Positions 29,447 to 38,029 of a DNA stretch of 64,000 nucleotides are shown piece after piece. A model generated the notes under the pieces. The model searched no databases, was not told the origin of the DNA, and saw nothing but the letters and a program-made list of their open reading frames with translations. The stretch lies in contig NZ_LT607754.1 in NCBI RefSeq assembly GCF_900090285.1, positions 1,054,001 to 1,118,000 on the forward strand, written 5' to 3'. Origin of the DNA: Micromonospora inositola. Its GTDB lineage: Bacteria > Actinomycetota > Actinomycetes > Mycobacteriales > Micromonosporaceae. How positions within the stretch are numbered: position 1 is the first letter of the stretch; the number at the start of each line of letters is the position of its first letter. A program made the position numbers and the translations under genes.

Positions 29447-30263
29447 GCGGGTCGCGGTACGCAAGACGTACAAGCTCTTCATCGGCGGGAAGTTCCCACG
29501 CAGCGAGTCGGGACGGTCGTACATCGTGCAGGACTCCAACGTCGCCCTCTCCTCCCGCAAGGACGCCCGGGACGCGGTCGTCGCCGCCCGCGCCGCCGTG
29601 AAGGGCTGGGCCGGGGCGACCGCGTACAACCGGGGTCAGATCCTCTACCGGGTCGCCGAGATGCTGGAGGGCCGGCGCGAGCAGTTCGTCGCGCTCGGCT
29701 CGTCGGCGGACGAGGTCGACGCGGCCATCGACCGCTGGGTCTGGTACGCCGGCTGGTCGGACAAGCTGGCCCAGGTGTACGGCGGCGCGAACCCGGTCGC
29801 CGGGCCGTACTTCAACCTGTCGGCGCCCGAGCCGACCGGCGTGGTGGCCGTGGTCGCCCCCGAGGCGCCGGCCCTGCTCGGCCTGGTCAGCGTGATCGCC
29901 CCGGCGATCGTGACCGGCAACACGGTGGTGGTGGCGGCCTCGCCGGCGCAGCCGCTCGCGGCGGTGACCCTCGCCGAGGTGCTGGCCACCTCCGACCTGC
30001 CTGGCGGCGTGGTCAACATCCTCACCGGTCGCCTGTCGGAGACCGTGCCGACGCTGGCCGCGCACATGGACGTCAACGCGATCGACCTGACCGGGGTGGC
30101 CGACGCTGAGCTGGCGGCCGAGCTGGAGGTCAAGGCGGCGGAGAACCTGAAGCGGGTGCTCCGGCCGGCGCCGGTCGACCACGACTGGTTCGCGGACCCG
30201 GGCCTGGCCCGGATGACCACGCTGCTGGAGACGAAGACGGTCTGGCATCCCAAGGGGGTGTGA
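29439..30263 (+). CDS. Truncated, Cys-less aldehyde dehydrogenase homologue (ALDH16 second-domain-like)
   Basis: 274 aa matching only the N-terminal, NAD-binding part of ALDHs (KLFIGGKFPRSESGRSYIV; GVVAVVAPEAPALLGLVSVIAPAIVTGNTVVV). The catalytic domain with Glu and Cys is missing, and the Rossmann loop is degraded (IDLTGVADAELAAEL). It ends with a short, distinct C-terminus (KTVWHPKGV). The open, native-looking frame and the 8-bp overlap with the catalytic gene argue for a functional partner rather than decay. It likely forms a heteromer like ALDH16, giving structural or substrate-channel roles. Confidence 0.8.
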   Translation: MSERVAVRKTYKLFIGGKFPRSESGRSYIVQDSNVALSSRKDARDAVVAARAAVKGWAGATAYNRGQILYRVAEMLEGRREQFVALGSSADEVDAAIDRWVWYAGWSDKLAQVYGGANPVAGPYFNLSAPEPTGVVAVVAPEAPALLGLVSVIAPAIVTGNTVVVAASPAQPLAAVTLAEVLATSDLPGGVVNILTGRLSETVPTLAAHMDVNAIDLTGVADAELAAELEVKAAENLKRVLRPAPVDHDWFADPGLARMTTLLETKTVWHPKGV

Positions 30264-30321
30264 GGTCTCGTCCCCGGTCCGCGGCGAGGGTTCAGCTCAG
30301 GGGTGCTGCCCTGGGAGGGCT

Positions 30322-30340
30322 CTACTACGCGGGGTAGGAT
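30322..30340. promoter_or_regulatory. BlaI-type operator overlapping the -10 of blaI
   Basis: CTACTAC-gcggg-GTAG carries the same 7-mer half-site and 5-bp spacer as the operator in front of cydA. The right half runs into TAGGAT (30335-30340), the -10 of the leaderless blaI start, so binding would block transcription. Confidence 0.6.
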
Positions 30341-30346
30341 TGCGGC

Positions 30347-30808
30347 GTGACTCGGTTGGGCGATCTTGAGCGTGCGGTGATGGACGTGTTGTGGGACTTG
30401 GTGCCCGCCACGTCCGGTGGGGTGACCGTGCGGGAGGTCGCGGACGCGCTGGACGGGCGTGAGCTGGCCTACACGACGGTGATGACCGTGCTGGACCGGC
30501 TCGCCGGCAAGGGCATGGTGCAGCGCGAGCGGGAGGGGCGGGCCTGGCGCTACCGGGCCGCCGCCAGCCGCGAGGCGCACATCGCCCAGCTCATGCTCGA
30601 CGCGCTCGACCTCGGTGGCAGCCGGGATGCCGCGCTGGTGCGCTTCGCCCGCTCGGTCACCGGCACCGAGGCCGAGGTGCTCCGGGCCGCCCTGGGCGCC
30701 GAGGCGGGGCTGGCCCGGCCCGCCGACCGCCAGGCCGGGCTGACCGACCGGGTCGACGACCCCTGGGCCGACCGGCCGCGGCGCGTCGACGAGGCGACGG
30801 ACCGGTAG
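30347..30808 (+). CDS. blaI: BlaI/MecI/CopY family repressor
   Basis: 153 aa with the winged-helix of BlaI proteins (GDLERAVMDVLWD; VREVADALDGRELAYTTVMTVLDRLAGKGMVQRER) and a helical dimerisation half. A polar tail of about 35 residues extends past the usual end. GTG 30347 has TAGGAT 6 nt upstream and no ribosome site. It is followed after 10 nt by an M56 peptidase gene, the normal BlaI-BlaR order, and then by cydABDC, whose promoter carries a perfect BlaI-type operator. Confidence 0.92.
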   Translation: MTRLGDLERAVMDVLWDLVPATSGGVTVREVADALDGRELAYTTVMTVLDRLAGKGMVQREREGRAWRYRAAASREAHIAQLMLDALDLGGSRDAALVRFARSVTGTEAEVLRAALGAEAGLARPADRQAGLTDRVDDPWADRPRRVDEATDR

Positions 30809-30818
30809 GGCGGCCGCC

Positions 30819-31724
30819 GTGCCGTACGCCCTGCACTTCGCCGCGTCGATGCTGGCCTGCTATCTCACCGCGCAGGTCCTCTCCCAGTCGACCTGGACGT
30901 GGGCAGCCCCCCGGGTCGCCATCGTGTGCTGGCAGGCGGTCGGACTGGCGCTCGGCCTCTCCGCGATGGGCGTGCCGATGGCGCTCGGCCTGGCCCCGTA
31001 CGACCGGCCGACCGGCAGCGCCCTGCTGGCGCTCGCCACCGACCTGATCCACGGCACCCTCCCGGCCGGACTGGGCGCCGTGCACCTCGGACTGGTCGGG
31101 GTCGGCTTCGGCATCGGTGCGGTGCTGGTCACCACGACCGCCCGCAGCATCCACGCGACCGTTCGCGCCCAGCGCCGGCACCGCGACCTGCTCACCCTGG
31201 TCGCCCGCCGCGACCCCACGGCGCCCGGAGCGCTGGTGCTCGACCACCCGAGCGCGGCGGCGTACTGCCTGCCCGGGGTGAAGCCGCGGGTGGTGGTCAG
31301 CGCCGGGACGCTGAGCCTGCTCGACCGGGCCGAGCTGGCGGCGGTGCTCACCCACGAGCGGGCGCACGCGCAGGAGAGGCACGACCTGGTGCTGCTGCCG
31401 TTCACCGCGCTCTGCCGGGCGCTGCCCTGGTTCCGCTGGGTCCGCGACGCGCACGAGCGGGTGGCCCTGCTGGTCGAGATGCGGGCCGACGACAAGGCCC
31501 GCGAACTGCACGCCGAGGCCCCGCTGGCCGGCGCGCTGCGTCGTTTCGCCGCCTGCGGCGACCGGATCACCCCGGCCGGCGCCCTCGGCGTGGGGGACCG
31601 CGACCTGGACGTCCGGGTGCAACGGCTGCTGGTCGCCGACCGCACGCCCCGGCTGCTCGGCGCGACCGCGCTGGCCGTGGCGACCACCCTGGTCGCCCTG
31701 CCGATCTCCCTCTTTCTGAGCTGA
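30819..31724 (+). CDS. M56 family membrane metallopeptidase (BlaR1/MecR1-like protease)
   Basis: 301 aa: membrane helices at both ends and in the first 110 residues, a cytoplasmic zinc-protease domain with HERAH (in LTHERAHAQERHD) and a distal acidic ligand region. It lacks the penicillin-binding sensor domain of BlaR1. Family members cleave or inactivate the cognate BlaI, so this protein should relieve BlaI repression in response to a membrane signal of unknown kind. The start is GTG 30819, just after the blaI stop. Confidence 0.88.
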   Translation: MPYALHFAASMLACYLTAQVLSQSTWTWAAPRVAIVCWQAVGLALGLSAMGVPMALGLAPYDRPTGSALLALATDLIHGTLPAGLGAVHLGLVGVGFGIGAVLVTTTARSIHATVRAQRRHRDLLTLVARRDPTAPGALVLDHPSAAAYCLPGVKPRVVVSAGTLSLLDRAELAAVLTHERAHAQERHDLVLLPFTALCRALPWFRWVRDAHERVALLVEMRADDKARELHAEAPLAGALRRFAACGDRITPAGALGVGDRDLDVRVQRLLVADRTPRLLGATALAVATTLVALPISLFLS

Positions 31725-31760
31725 CCGGGGTCCGATCCACTTCCTGGCGACCCCGCGCGC

Positions 31761-31777
31761 CGGACCACTACGGTCCG
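31761..31777 (+). terminator. Short hairpin between the M56 gene and the cyd promoter
   Basis: CGGACC-actac-GGTCCG, a 6-bp stem 37 nt past the M56 stop. Weak terminator candidate; it would separate the regulatory and cyd transcripts. Confidence 0.3.
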
Positions 31778-31789
31778 TCGTAAGGTTTA

Positions 31790-31842
31790 CTACTACATGG
31801 CGTAGTAGATATGCGTAGGGATTCTACGTGTAGGCTCGCTAC
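31790..31842. promoter_or_regulatory. Cluster of three BlaI-type inverted repeats in front of cydA
   Basis: The main site is a perfect 7-5-7 inverted repeat, CTACTACatggcGTAGTAG (31790-31808). Two more inverted pairs with the same 5-bp spacer follow in opposite polarity: GTAG-ggatt-CTAC (31815-31827) and GTAG-gctcg-CTAC (31830-31842). TAGGCT (31831-31836) is a possible -10. BlaI proteins bind TAC/GTA-rich dyads of this kind. Confidence 0.7.
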
Positions 31843-31873
31843 GACACGCGAGTCAACCCGGGGGAGATCGACC

Positions 31874-33121
31874 ATGGACACCCTGCTCCTCGCCCGTCTG
31901 CAGTTCGCCACCACCACCTCGATCCACTTTCTCTTCGTGGTGGTCACGCTGGGCCTGGTCACCCTGCTGGTCGGGCTGCAGACCGCCGGCTACCTCACCG
32001 GCAAGCCGATCTACGAACGGCTGACCCGCTTCTGGGGCCAGCTCTACGTGATCAACTACGTGCTCGGCATCGCCACCGGCATCGTGATGGAGTTCCAGTT
32101 CGGGCTGAACTGGAGCGGGCTGTCCCGCTACGTCGGCAACGTCTTCGGCGCGCCGCTGGCCATCGAGACGCTGGTGGCGTTCTTCCTGGAGTCCACGCTC
32201 CTCGGCATGTGGATCTTCGGCTGGCACCGGCTGGGCCGGGGCGTACACCTCGCGCTGCTGTGGGGGGTGGCCCTGACCGCGTACGCGTCGGCCTTCTGGA
32301 TCATGGTGGCGAACTCCTGGCTCCAGCACCCGGTCGGCTACGAGCTACGCGACGGAGTCGCCCACCTGACCGACTTCGGCGCGCTGCTCACCAACCCCAC
32401 CCTCGGCTTCGCCTTCGCCCACGTCGTCTCGGCGAGCCTGGTCACCGGCGGCATGCTGATGGCGGCAGTGAGCGCCTGGCACCTGGTCCGGCGTACCCCC
32501 GACTTCGCGCTCTTCCGCAAGTCGCTCCGGCTCGGGCTGCTCACCGCCGCGCCCGCGGTGGTCCTTCTGATCGGCTTCGGATTCGCCCAGTTCGGCCCGG
32601 TCGGCCGCGTGCAGCCGACCAAGTTCGGCGGCGGTCCCGAGCGGGACGCCCTGATCGCCGGCTGGACCGCGAAGTTCGGCCCCGGCGACTACACACCGCC
32701 GCCGCTCTCCAGCGTCGGCCTCGGCTTCATGATCCTGATCGGGTTCACGCTCTTCTTCGGCACCCTGCTGCTGCCGCTGCTCTGGCGGGACTGGATCATC
32801 CGGCTGCGGTTCCCGCTCTGGCTGATCCTGCTGGCCCTGCCGCTACCCTTCGCCGCGGTGCTCCTCGGTTGGATCGCCCGGGAAGTGGGCCGCCAGCCCT
32901 GGGTCGCGTACGGGCTGCTGCCGACCGGGCAGGCGGTCTCCCCGGTCGGCGCCGCAGCGATGCTCACCTCGCTGATCGGCTTCAGCCTGCTGCTCGGCGC
33001 CCTCGCCGTCACGAACTGGGTGCTGCTCGCCCGGCAGGCCGCCCGCGGCGCGGCCGACCCGGCCCTCGGCCGCCCGCCCGCGCCCGACCCCGACATCCGC
33101 CCCGAACCCGCGTTCGCCTGA
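31874..33121 (+). CDS. cydA: Cytochrome bd ubiquinol/menaquinol oxidase subunit I
   Basis: 415 aa, nine membrane helices, the short Q-loop form. Haem ligands are visible at His18 (TSIHFLF) and His183 (FAFAHVVSAS). The quinol-site QPTKFGGGPE segment and the family motif GRQPW (339-343) are intact. The enzyme reduces O2 to water with quinol and works at low oxygen or when the bc1-aa3 branch is inhibited. ATG 31874 has GGGGAG 7-8 nt upstream. It is the first gene of a tight cydABDC operon with a BlaI-type operator. Confidence 0.96.
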   Translation: MDTLLLARLQFATTTSIHFLFVVVTLGLVTLLVGLQTAGYLTGKPIYERLTRFWGQLYVINYVLGIATGIVMEFQFGLNWSGLSRYVGNVFGAPLAIETLVAFFLESTLLGMWIFGWHRLGRGVHLALLWGVALTAYASAFWIMVANSWLQHPVGYELRDGVAHLTDFGALLTNPTLGFAFAHVVSASLVTGGMLMAAVSAWHLVRRTPDFALFRKSLRLGLLTAAPAVVLLIGFGFAQFGPVGRVQPTKFGGGPERDALIAGWTAKFGPGDYTPPPLSSVGLGFMILIGFTLFFGTLLLPLLWRDWIIRLRFPLWLILLALPLPFAAVLLGWIAREVGRQPWVAYGLLPTGQAVSPVGAAAMLTSLIGFSLLLGALAVTNWVLLARQAARGAADPALGRPPAPDPDIRPEPAFA

Positions 33122-33132
33122 GGGAGCCCGCC

Positions 33133-34140
33133 GTGGAACTCGCCTGGTACGCCCTGCTCGGCCTCTTCTTCGCCACCTACCTCGTTCTCGGCGGCTACGA
33201 CTACGGCGTCGGGCTGCTGCTGGCCCGGCGCGCCACCCCGGCCGCCCGGCGGGCGACGCTCGCCGCCGTCGGGCCGTTCTTCCTCGGCAACGAGGTCTGG
33301 CTGGTCGCCACCGTCGGCATCCTCTTCGGCGCCTTCCCCACCCTGGAGGGCGAGCTGCTCTCCGGGCTCTACCCGGCCGTGCTCGGCGCGCTGGCCGGGG
33401 TGGTCCTGGTGACCGCCGGGGTGCAGCTGCGCAGCAGACCGGACGGCGAGCGGGCCCGGGCCGGCTGGGACCGGGTGGTCGTCGCCGGCAGCGCCCTCGC
33501 CGCGCTGGGCTGGGGCGCATTGCTCGCCGGGCTGCTGCAGGGCGTACCGCTGCGGGCCGACGGGCACGTCGCCGGGATGACCCACCTCCTCACCCCGTTC
33601 GCGGCCGCCGCCGCGCTGGCCATGCTGTCGCTGGTCGCTGTGCAGGGTGCGACGTTCCTCACGCTCCGGCTACCGGCCACCGAGGTCACGCCGGTCGCCC
33701 GGCTGGCCCGCCGGCTGATCCCGGTGGCGCTCGCCGCGGTCGGCGCGGCCACCGTCCTCGGCCTGCTCTCCGACCGGGTACGCGCCGCGGCAGCGCAGCC
33801 GGCGGCGGCCGTACTGCTGCCGTTGGTGCTGGTGGCGGCGCTGCTGGCAGCGCGGACGGCGCTCCGCTGGCGGCGACCCGGGCTGGCCTTCGCCGCCACC
33901 AGCGCGGCGCTGGCGCTGCCGGTGGTGCTGATCGGGGCGGCGCTCTGGCCCTGGGCGCTGGTCTCCACGGTCGAGCCGGGGGCCGGGCTGACCGTGGCCG
34001 ACGCCGCGGCGAGCGGGCCCACCCTGCGGCTGCTGGGTTGGCTCGCGCTGCCGCTCCTGCCGGCCCTACTAGGCTTTCAGGCGATGTGCTGGTGGGTGTT
34101 CCGGGGAAGGACCGACGGCAGGGCACCGGTGTACTGGTGA
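33133..34140 (+). CDS. cydB: Cytochrome bd oxidase subunit II
   Basis: 335 aa with eight to nine membrane helices. Hallmarks are LVLGGYDYGVGLLL near the N-terminus and FFLGNEVWLVATVGILFGAFP, with the conserved acidic and Trp residues. The start is GTG 33133, 11 nt after cydA, with AGGGAG upstream. Its stop overlaps the cydD GTG. It forms the membrane heterodimer with CydA. Confidence 0.95.
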   Translation: MELAWYALLGLFFATYLVLGGYDYGVGLLLARRATPAARRATLAAVGPFFLGNEVWLVATVGILFGAFPTLEGELLSGLYPAVLGALAGVVLVTAGVQLRSRPDGERARAGWDRVVVAGSALAALGWGALLAGLLQGVPLRADGHVAGMTHLLTPFAAAAALAMLSLVAVQGATFLTLRLPATEVTPVARLARRLIPVALAAVGAATVLGLLSDRVRAAAAQPAAAVLLPLVLVAALLAARTALRWRRPGLAFAATSAALALPVVLIGAALWPWALVSTVEPGAGLTVADAAASGPTLRLLGWLALPLLPALLGFQAMCWWVFRGRTDGRAPVYW

Positions 34141-35816
34141 ACCGCCGCCCGTTCGACCCGCGTCTGCTGCGCCGGGTCCCCGCGGCCCGGCGCGACCTCG
34201 CCGTGCTCGCGGTCCTCGGCGGGCTCACCGCGCTGCTGGTGGTCGCGCAGGCCACCGCGCTGGCCACGCTGCTGGCGACCGCGGTCGACGGGCGGCTGCA
34301 CCGGCCGGCGTTGGCCGGCTTCGTGGCGGCGGTCGCCGCCCGGGCGCTGGTCAGCTGGGCCCAGGGCACGGTGGCGGCCCGGGCCGCGGCGACGGTGAAG
34401 GCGGCGCTCCGCGCGGACCTGCTCCGCGCCGTCGGCCGGCACGGCCCAGGCTGGGTCGCCGGCCAGCAGGCCGGGCAGCTGGCCACCCTCGTCGGGCGCG
34501 GCCTCGACGCGCTGGACGCCTACTTCACCGGCTACCTCCCCCAGCTCGTGCTCAGCGTCACCGTGCCGCTCGCCGTGCTGGCCCGGATCGTCCTCGCCGA
34601 CTGGAGCTCGGCGCTGATCATCGCGCTGACCATCCCGCTCATCCCGGTCTTCGGGGCGCTGCTCGGCTGGCAGGCGCAGGCCGCCACCGAACGGCAGTGG
34701 CGCCGGCTCTCCCGCCTCGGCGGGCACTTCCTCGACATGGTCGCCGGGCTGCCGACGCTGCGCGCGTTCGGCCGGGCCCGGGCGCAGGTCGACGTGGTCC
34801 GCCGGATGGCCGACGGGCACCGGCAGGCCACCATGCGGACGCTACGGATCGCCTTCCTCTCCGCGCTCGTGCTGGAACTGGTCGCCACCCTCTCGGTGGC
34901 GCTGGTCGCCGTGCCGGTGGGCATCCGGCTGCTCGGCGGCGGGATCACCCTCTCCACCGCGCTGCTGGTGCTGCTGCTCACCCCGGAGGCGTATCTGCCG
35001 CTGCGGGCAGCGGGCAGCCGGTTCCACGCCAGCATGGAGGGGCTCACCGCGCTGGACGAGGCGCTGACCCTCTCCGCCGCTCCGGACGCCGCCGCGCCGA
35101 CCGCCGTGCGGGCCCCGGCGCCCGCCGGTGCCGGCGAGATCCGCTTCGAGGGCGTGACCGTCGAGTACGAGCGGACCACCGCGCTGCGGGACGTCACCCT
35201 GACCATCCGCCCCGGCGAGCGGATCGCGGTCATCGGCCCGAGCGGCGCCGGCAAGAGCACCCTGCTCGCCCTACTGCTCGGCTTCGTCACGCCGACTGCC
35301 GGCCGGGTCACCGTGGCCGGGGTCGACCTGGCCGACGTCGACCTCGACGCCTGGCGCCGCCAGCTGGCCTGGGTGCCGCAGCGGGCGCACCTCTTCGCCG
35401 CCTCGCTGGCCGACAACATCCGCCTCGGCGCGCCGGACACCACCGACGCCGCGCTCGGCGGGGCGGTCACCGACGCCGCGCTGGACGAGGTGGTCGCCGC
35501 CCTGCCCGACGGGCTGGCGACCGAGCTCGGCGAGCGCGGGCACGGCCTCTCCAGCGGCCAGCGGCAGCGGGTGGCGCTGGCCCGGGCGTTCCTCCGGGAC
35601 GCCTCGGTGGTGCTCCTCGACGAGCCCACCGCCCGGCTCGACTCCGCCAGCGAGGCGGTCGTGCTGGCCGCCACCCGCCGGCTGGTCGCCGGGCGTACGG
35701 CGCTGCTCGTCGCGCACCGGCCGGCGCTGCTGGAGGACGCCGACCGGATCATCCGCGTCGAGGACGGTCGGGTCACCGAGCTGACCCCGGCACCGGCCGG
35801 GAAGGCGACCCGATGA
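34137..35816 (+). CDS. cydD: Thiol reductant ABC exporter subunit CydD
   Basis: 559 aa, six membrane helices followed by an NBD with Walker A GPSGAGKST, signature GLSSGQRQRVALARAF and Walker B VVLLDEPTARLD. CydDC exports cysteine/glutathione-type thiols or transports haem and is needed to assemble cytochrome bd. GTG 34137 overlaps the cydB stop by 4 bp, and the stop overlaps cydC (ATGA), so the four genes are coupled. Synteny and sequence support CydD over a generic exporter. Confidence 0.93.
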   Translation: MNRRPFDPRLLRRVPAARRDLAVLAVLGGLTALLVVAQATALATLLATAVDGRLHRPALAGFVAAVAARALVSWAQGTVAARAAATVKAALRADLLRAVGRHGPGWVAGQQAGQLATLVGRGLDALDAYFTGYLPQLVLSVTVPLAVLARIVLADWSSALIIALTIPLIPVFGALLGWQAQAATERQWRRLSRLGGHFLDMVAGLPTLRAFGRARAQVDVVRRMADGHRQATMRTLRIAFLSALVLELVATLSVALVAVPVGIRLLGGGITLSTALLVLLLTPEAYLPLRAAGSRFHASMEGLTALDEALTLSAAPDAAAPTAVRAPAPAGAGEIRFEGVTVEYERTTALRDVTLTIRPGERIAVIGPSGAGKSTLLALLLGFVTPTAGRVTVAGVDLADVDLDAWRRQLAWVPQRAHLFAASLADNIRLGAPDTTDAALGGAVTDAALDEVVAALPDGLATELGERGHGLSSGQRQRVALARAFLRDASVVLLDEPTARLDSASEAVVLAATRRLVAGRTALLVAHRPALLEDADRIIRVEDGRVTELTPAPAGKATR

Positions 35817-37972
35817 GCCCCGGACCGGCCGTCCCCGACCGCCCCGACCAGCCGGGACGGGCCGTGCCGGGTGGTGTCTCGGCCGACGGGACCACGCCGG
35901 CCGCGCGCGACCCGGGACCGCCCACCCCGGCCGAGACCCTCCCGCCGGAGCTGGCGCCCGGTGCCGTACCCACCGCGCCGGCCCCCGACGAGGCCGTACC
36001 CACCGGGCCGGCCCCGGACGATGCCGTACCCACCGGGCCGGCCGCCGTCGAGGCCGGCGCGGCCGGGGCGGTGGGCGCCGATGCGACGACCGCCGGAGTC
36101 CCACCCGCCCGTCCGGCCGGCGCGCGGGCGGTGCCGGCCGGGGCCGGAGGCGTCCGGGCTGAGCGGACGGTGCTGCGGCTGGCGCGGCCGTACCTGGGCC
36201 GGCTCGTCGGGGCCGGGCTGCTCGCCGCCGCCACCGAGTTCGCCGGGCTGGCGCTGATGGCCACCGCCACCTGGCTGCTGATGAGCGCCGCCGGCCGGCC
36301 CCCGCTGGACCGGCTGACCGTGGCCATCGTGGCGGTCCGGGCGCTCGCCATCAGCCGGGGCGTGTTCCGCTACGTCGAACGGCTCGCCGGGCACGACGCC
36401 GTGCTCCGCATGATCACCGACGTCCGGGCCCGGGTGTTCGGCACCCTCGCCGCCCGCCGGGACACCGCCCCGGAGCGCTCCGGTGACGCGCTGAGCCGAC
36501 TCGTGTCCGACGTGGAGGCCGTGCAGGACCTGCTGCTGCGGGTGCTGGTGCCGGGAGCGGCCGCCGGGCTGGTGAGCGTGCTCGCGGTCGGCGGGGCCGC
36601 GCTGATCTCGCTCCCCGCAGCCGGGGCGCTGGCCGCCGGGCTGCTGGTCGCCGGGGTGGCGCTGCCCGCGCTGGCCACCGTGCTCACCCGGCGGGCCGCC
36701 GACGAGGTGGCCCCGCTGCGCGGCGCGCTCGCCGTGGACGCGGTCGACCTGACCCACGGCGCCGCCGACCTGGCCGCCTTCGGCGCCACCGGCGCGGCGC
36801 TCGCGGCGGCCGACCGGCGCGCCCGACGTCTCGCCCGGCTGGAGCGCCGGCTCGCCGCGGCCGGCTTCGCGGTCGACGGGGCCGGGGTCCTGGTCGGCGG
36901 GCTCACCGCCGCCGCCGTGGTGGTCGTCGCGCTCCGCGCCGACGTCGGCGGGGTGCTGGTCGGGGTGCTGGCCGTCGGCGCGCTCGCCGCCGTGGAGGTC
37001 GCGCTGGCGCTGGTCGGCGCGGCGCGGCAGCGCACCCAGCTCCGCGCCGGCCTGGAGCGGGTCGCCGCGCTGCTCACCGGGCCCGTCCCGGCGGCCGGCC
37101 CGGCCCCGGCGCCGGGAAGGGGCACCGGGACCGCCGCGAGCCCGTCGATCGGCACGGCCGGGACGACGGGCCGGACCCGGGCGGGCACGACGGCCGGCGC
37201 TGGTTCGGCGGGCCACGACGTGCGATTCGACGAGGTGACCGTCCGGTACCGGGCGGGGGCGGCACCCGCCCTGGACCGGATCAGCCTCGACCTGCCCGCC
37301 GGCCGTCGGGTCGCCGTGGTCGGGCCGAGCGGCGCCGGCAAGAGCACCCTCGCGGCGGTGCTCACCGGCGCGGTACGCCCCGACGCCGGCCGGGTCACGC
37401 TGGACGGGGTGGACGTGTCCGCGTACCCGGCCGAGGAGCTGCCCCGGGCGGTCGGGGGGCTGCTCGCCGAGGCGTACGTCTTCCACGCCTCCGTCCGCGA
37501 GAACCTCCTGCTCGGACGCCCCCGGGCGGGCGAGGCGGAGCTGACCGCCGCGACCCGGGCGGCCGGCCTGCTCGACTGGGTACGCGCCCAGCCGGCGGGC
37601 TGGGACACCGTGGTCGGCGAGGAGGGCGGGCAGCTCTCCGGCGGGCAGCGACAGCGGCTCGCGCTGGCCCGGGCGCTGCTGGCCGCGCCGGCCGTACTGG
37701 TGCTGGACGAGCCCACCGAGGGCCTCGACCCGGCTGCGGCCGACGCGGTGCTCGCCTCGGCGTTGGCCGCCGCCCCGGCCGGGCACTCCGTGCTGCTGAT
37801 CAGCCACCGGCTCAGCGGCCTGGCGGGCCTGGACGAGATCGTGGTGCTCGACGCCGGTCGGGTGGTGCGGCGTGGCCGGCACGCCGAGCTGGTGGCCCGG
37901 CCCGGCTGGTACCGGGAGCAGTGGCTGCTCCAGGAGGCGGCCGAGCGCGGCTACCTGGCCCTGGCCCCCTGA
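35813..37972 (+). CDS. cydC: Thiol reductant ABC exporter subunit CydC with N-terminal low-complexity extension
   Basis: 719 aa; usual CydC is about 550-600. Residues 1-115 form a Pro/Ala-rich disordered extension containing three 10-residue AVPT repeats. The ABC exporter proper starts near AERTVLRLARPYLGRL, with Walker A GPSGAGKST, signature QLSGGQRQRLALARAL and Walker B VLVLDEPTEGLD. ATG 35813 overlaps the cydD stop (ATGA). A start nearer the first helix would remove the extension, but GC-rich coding bias continues through it. Confidence 0.92.
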   Translation: MSPGPAVPDRPDQPGRAVPGGVSADGTTPAARDPGPPTPAETLPPELAPGAVPTAPAPDEAVPTGPAPDDAVPTGPAAVEAGAAGAVGADATTAGVPPARPAGARAVPAGAGGVRAERTVLRLARPYLGRLVGAGLLAAATEFAGLALMATATWLLMSAAGRPPLDRLTVAIVAVRALAISRGVFRYVERLAGHDAVLRMITDVRARVFGTLAARRDTAPERSGDALSRLVSDVEAVQDLLLRVLVPGAAAGLVSVLAVGGAALISLPAAGALAAGLLVAGVALPALATVLTRRAADEVAPLRGALAVDAVDLTHGAADLAAFGATGAALAAADRRARRLARLERRLAAAGFAVDGAGVLVGGLTAAAVVVVALRADVGGVLVGVLAVGALAAVEVALALVGAARQRTQLRAGLERVAALLTGPVPAAGPAPAPGRGTGTAASPSIGTAGTTGRTRAGTTAGAGSAGHDVRFDEVTVRYRAGAAPALDRISLDLPAGRRVAVVGPSGAGKSTLAAVLTGAVRPDAGRVTLDGVDVSAYPAEELPRAVGGLLAEAYVFHASVRENLLLGRPRAGEAELTAATRAAGLLDWVRAQPAGWDTVVGEEGGQLSGGQRQRLALARALLAAPAVLVLDEPTEGLDPAAADAVLASALAAAPAGHSVLLISHRLSGLAGLDEIVVLDAGRVVRRGRHAELVARPGWYREQWLLQEAAERGYLALAP
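35963..36052 (+). repeat. Three tandem 30-bp repeats in the cydC 5' region
   Basis: Three in-frame 30-bp units, each encoding AVPT(A/G)PA followed by three variable residues. They encode part of the disordered N-terminus of CydC and could vary in number between strains. Confidence 0.85.
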
Positions 37973-38029
37973 GCGGTCTCCGGGAAATCCCCGGACGCGC
38001 CGGGCCGCGCCGGGTGGCAGGGTGAGGCC

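Noticed and set aside
29439..30263. Second ALDH gene as a pseudogene
   Set aside because: Frame open with native codon bias, 8-bp coupling to the first gene, and the layout matches the non-catalytic half of ALDH16.
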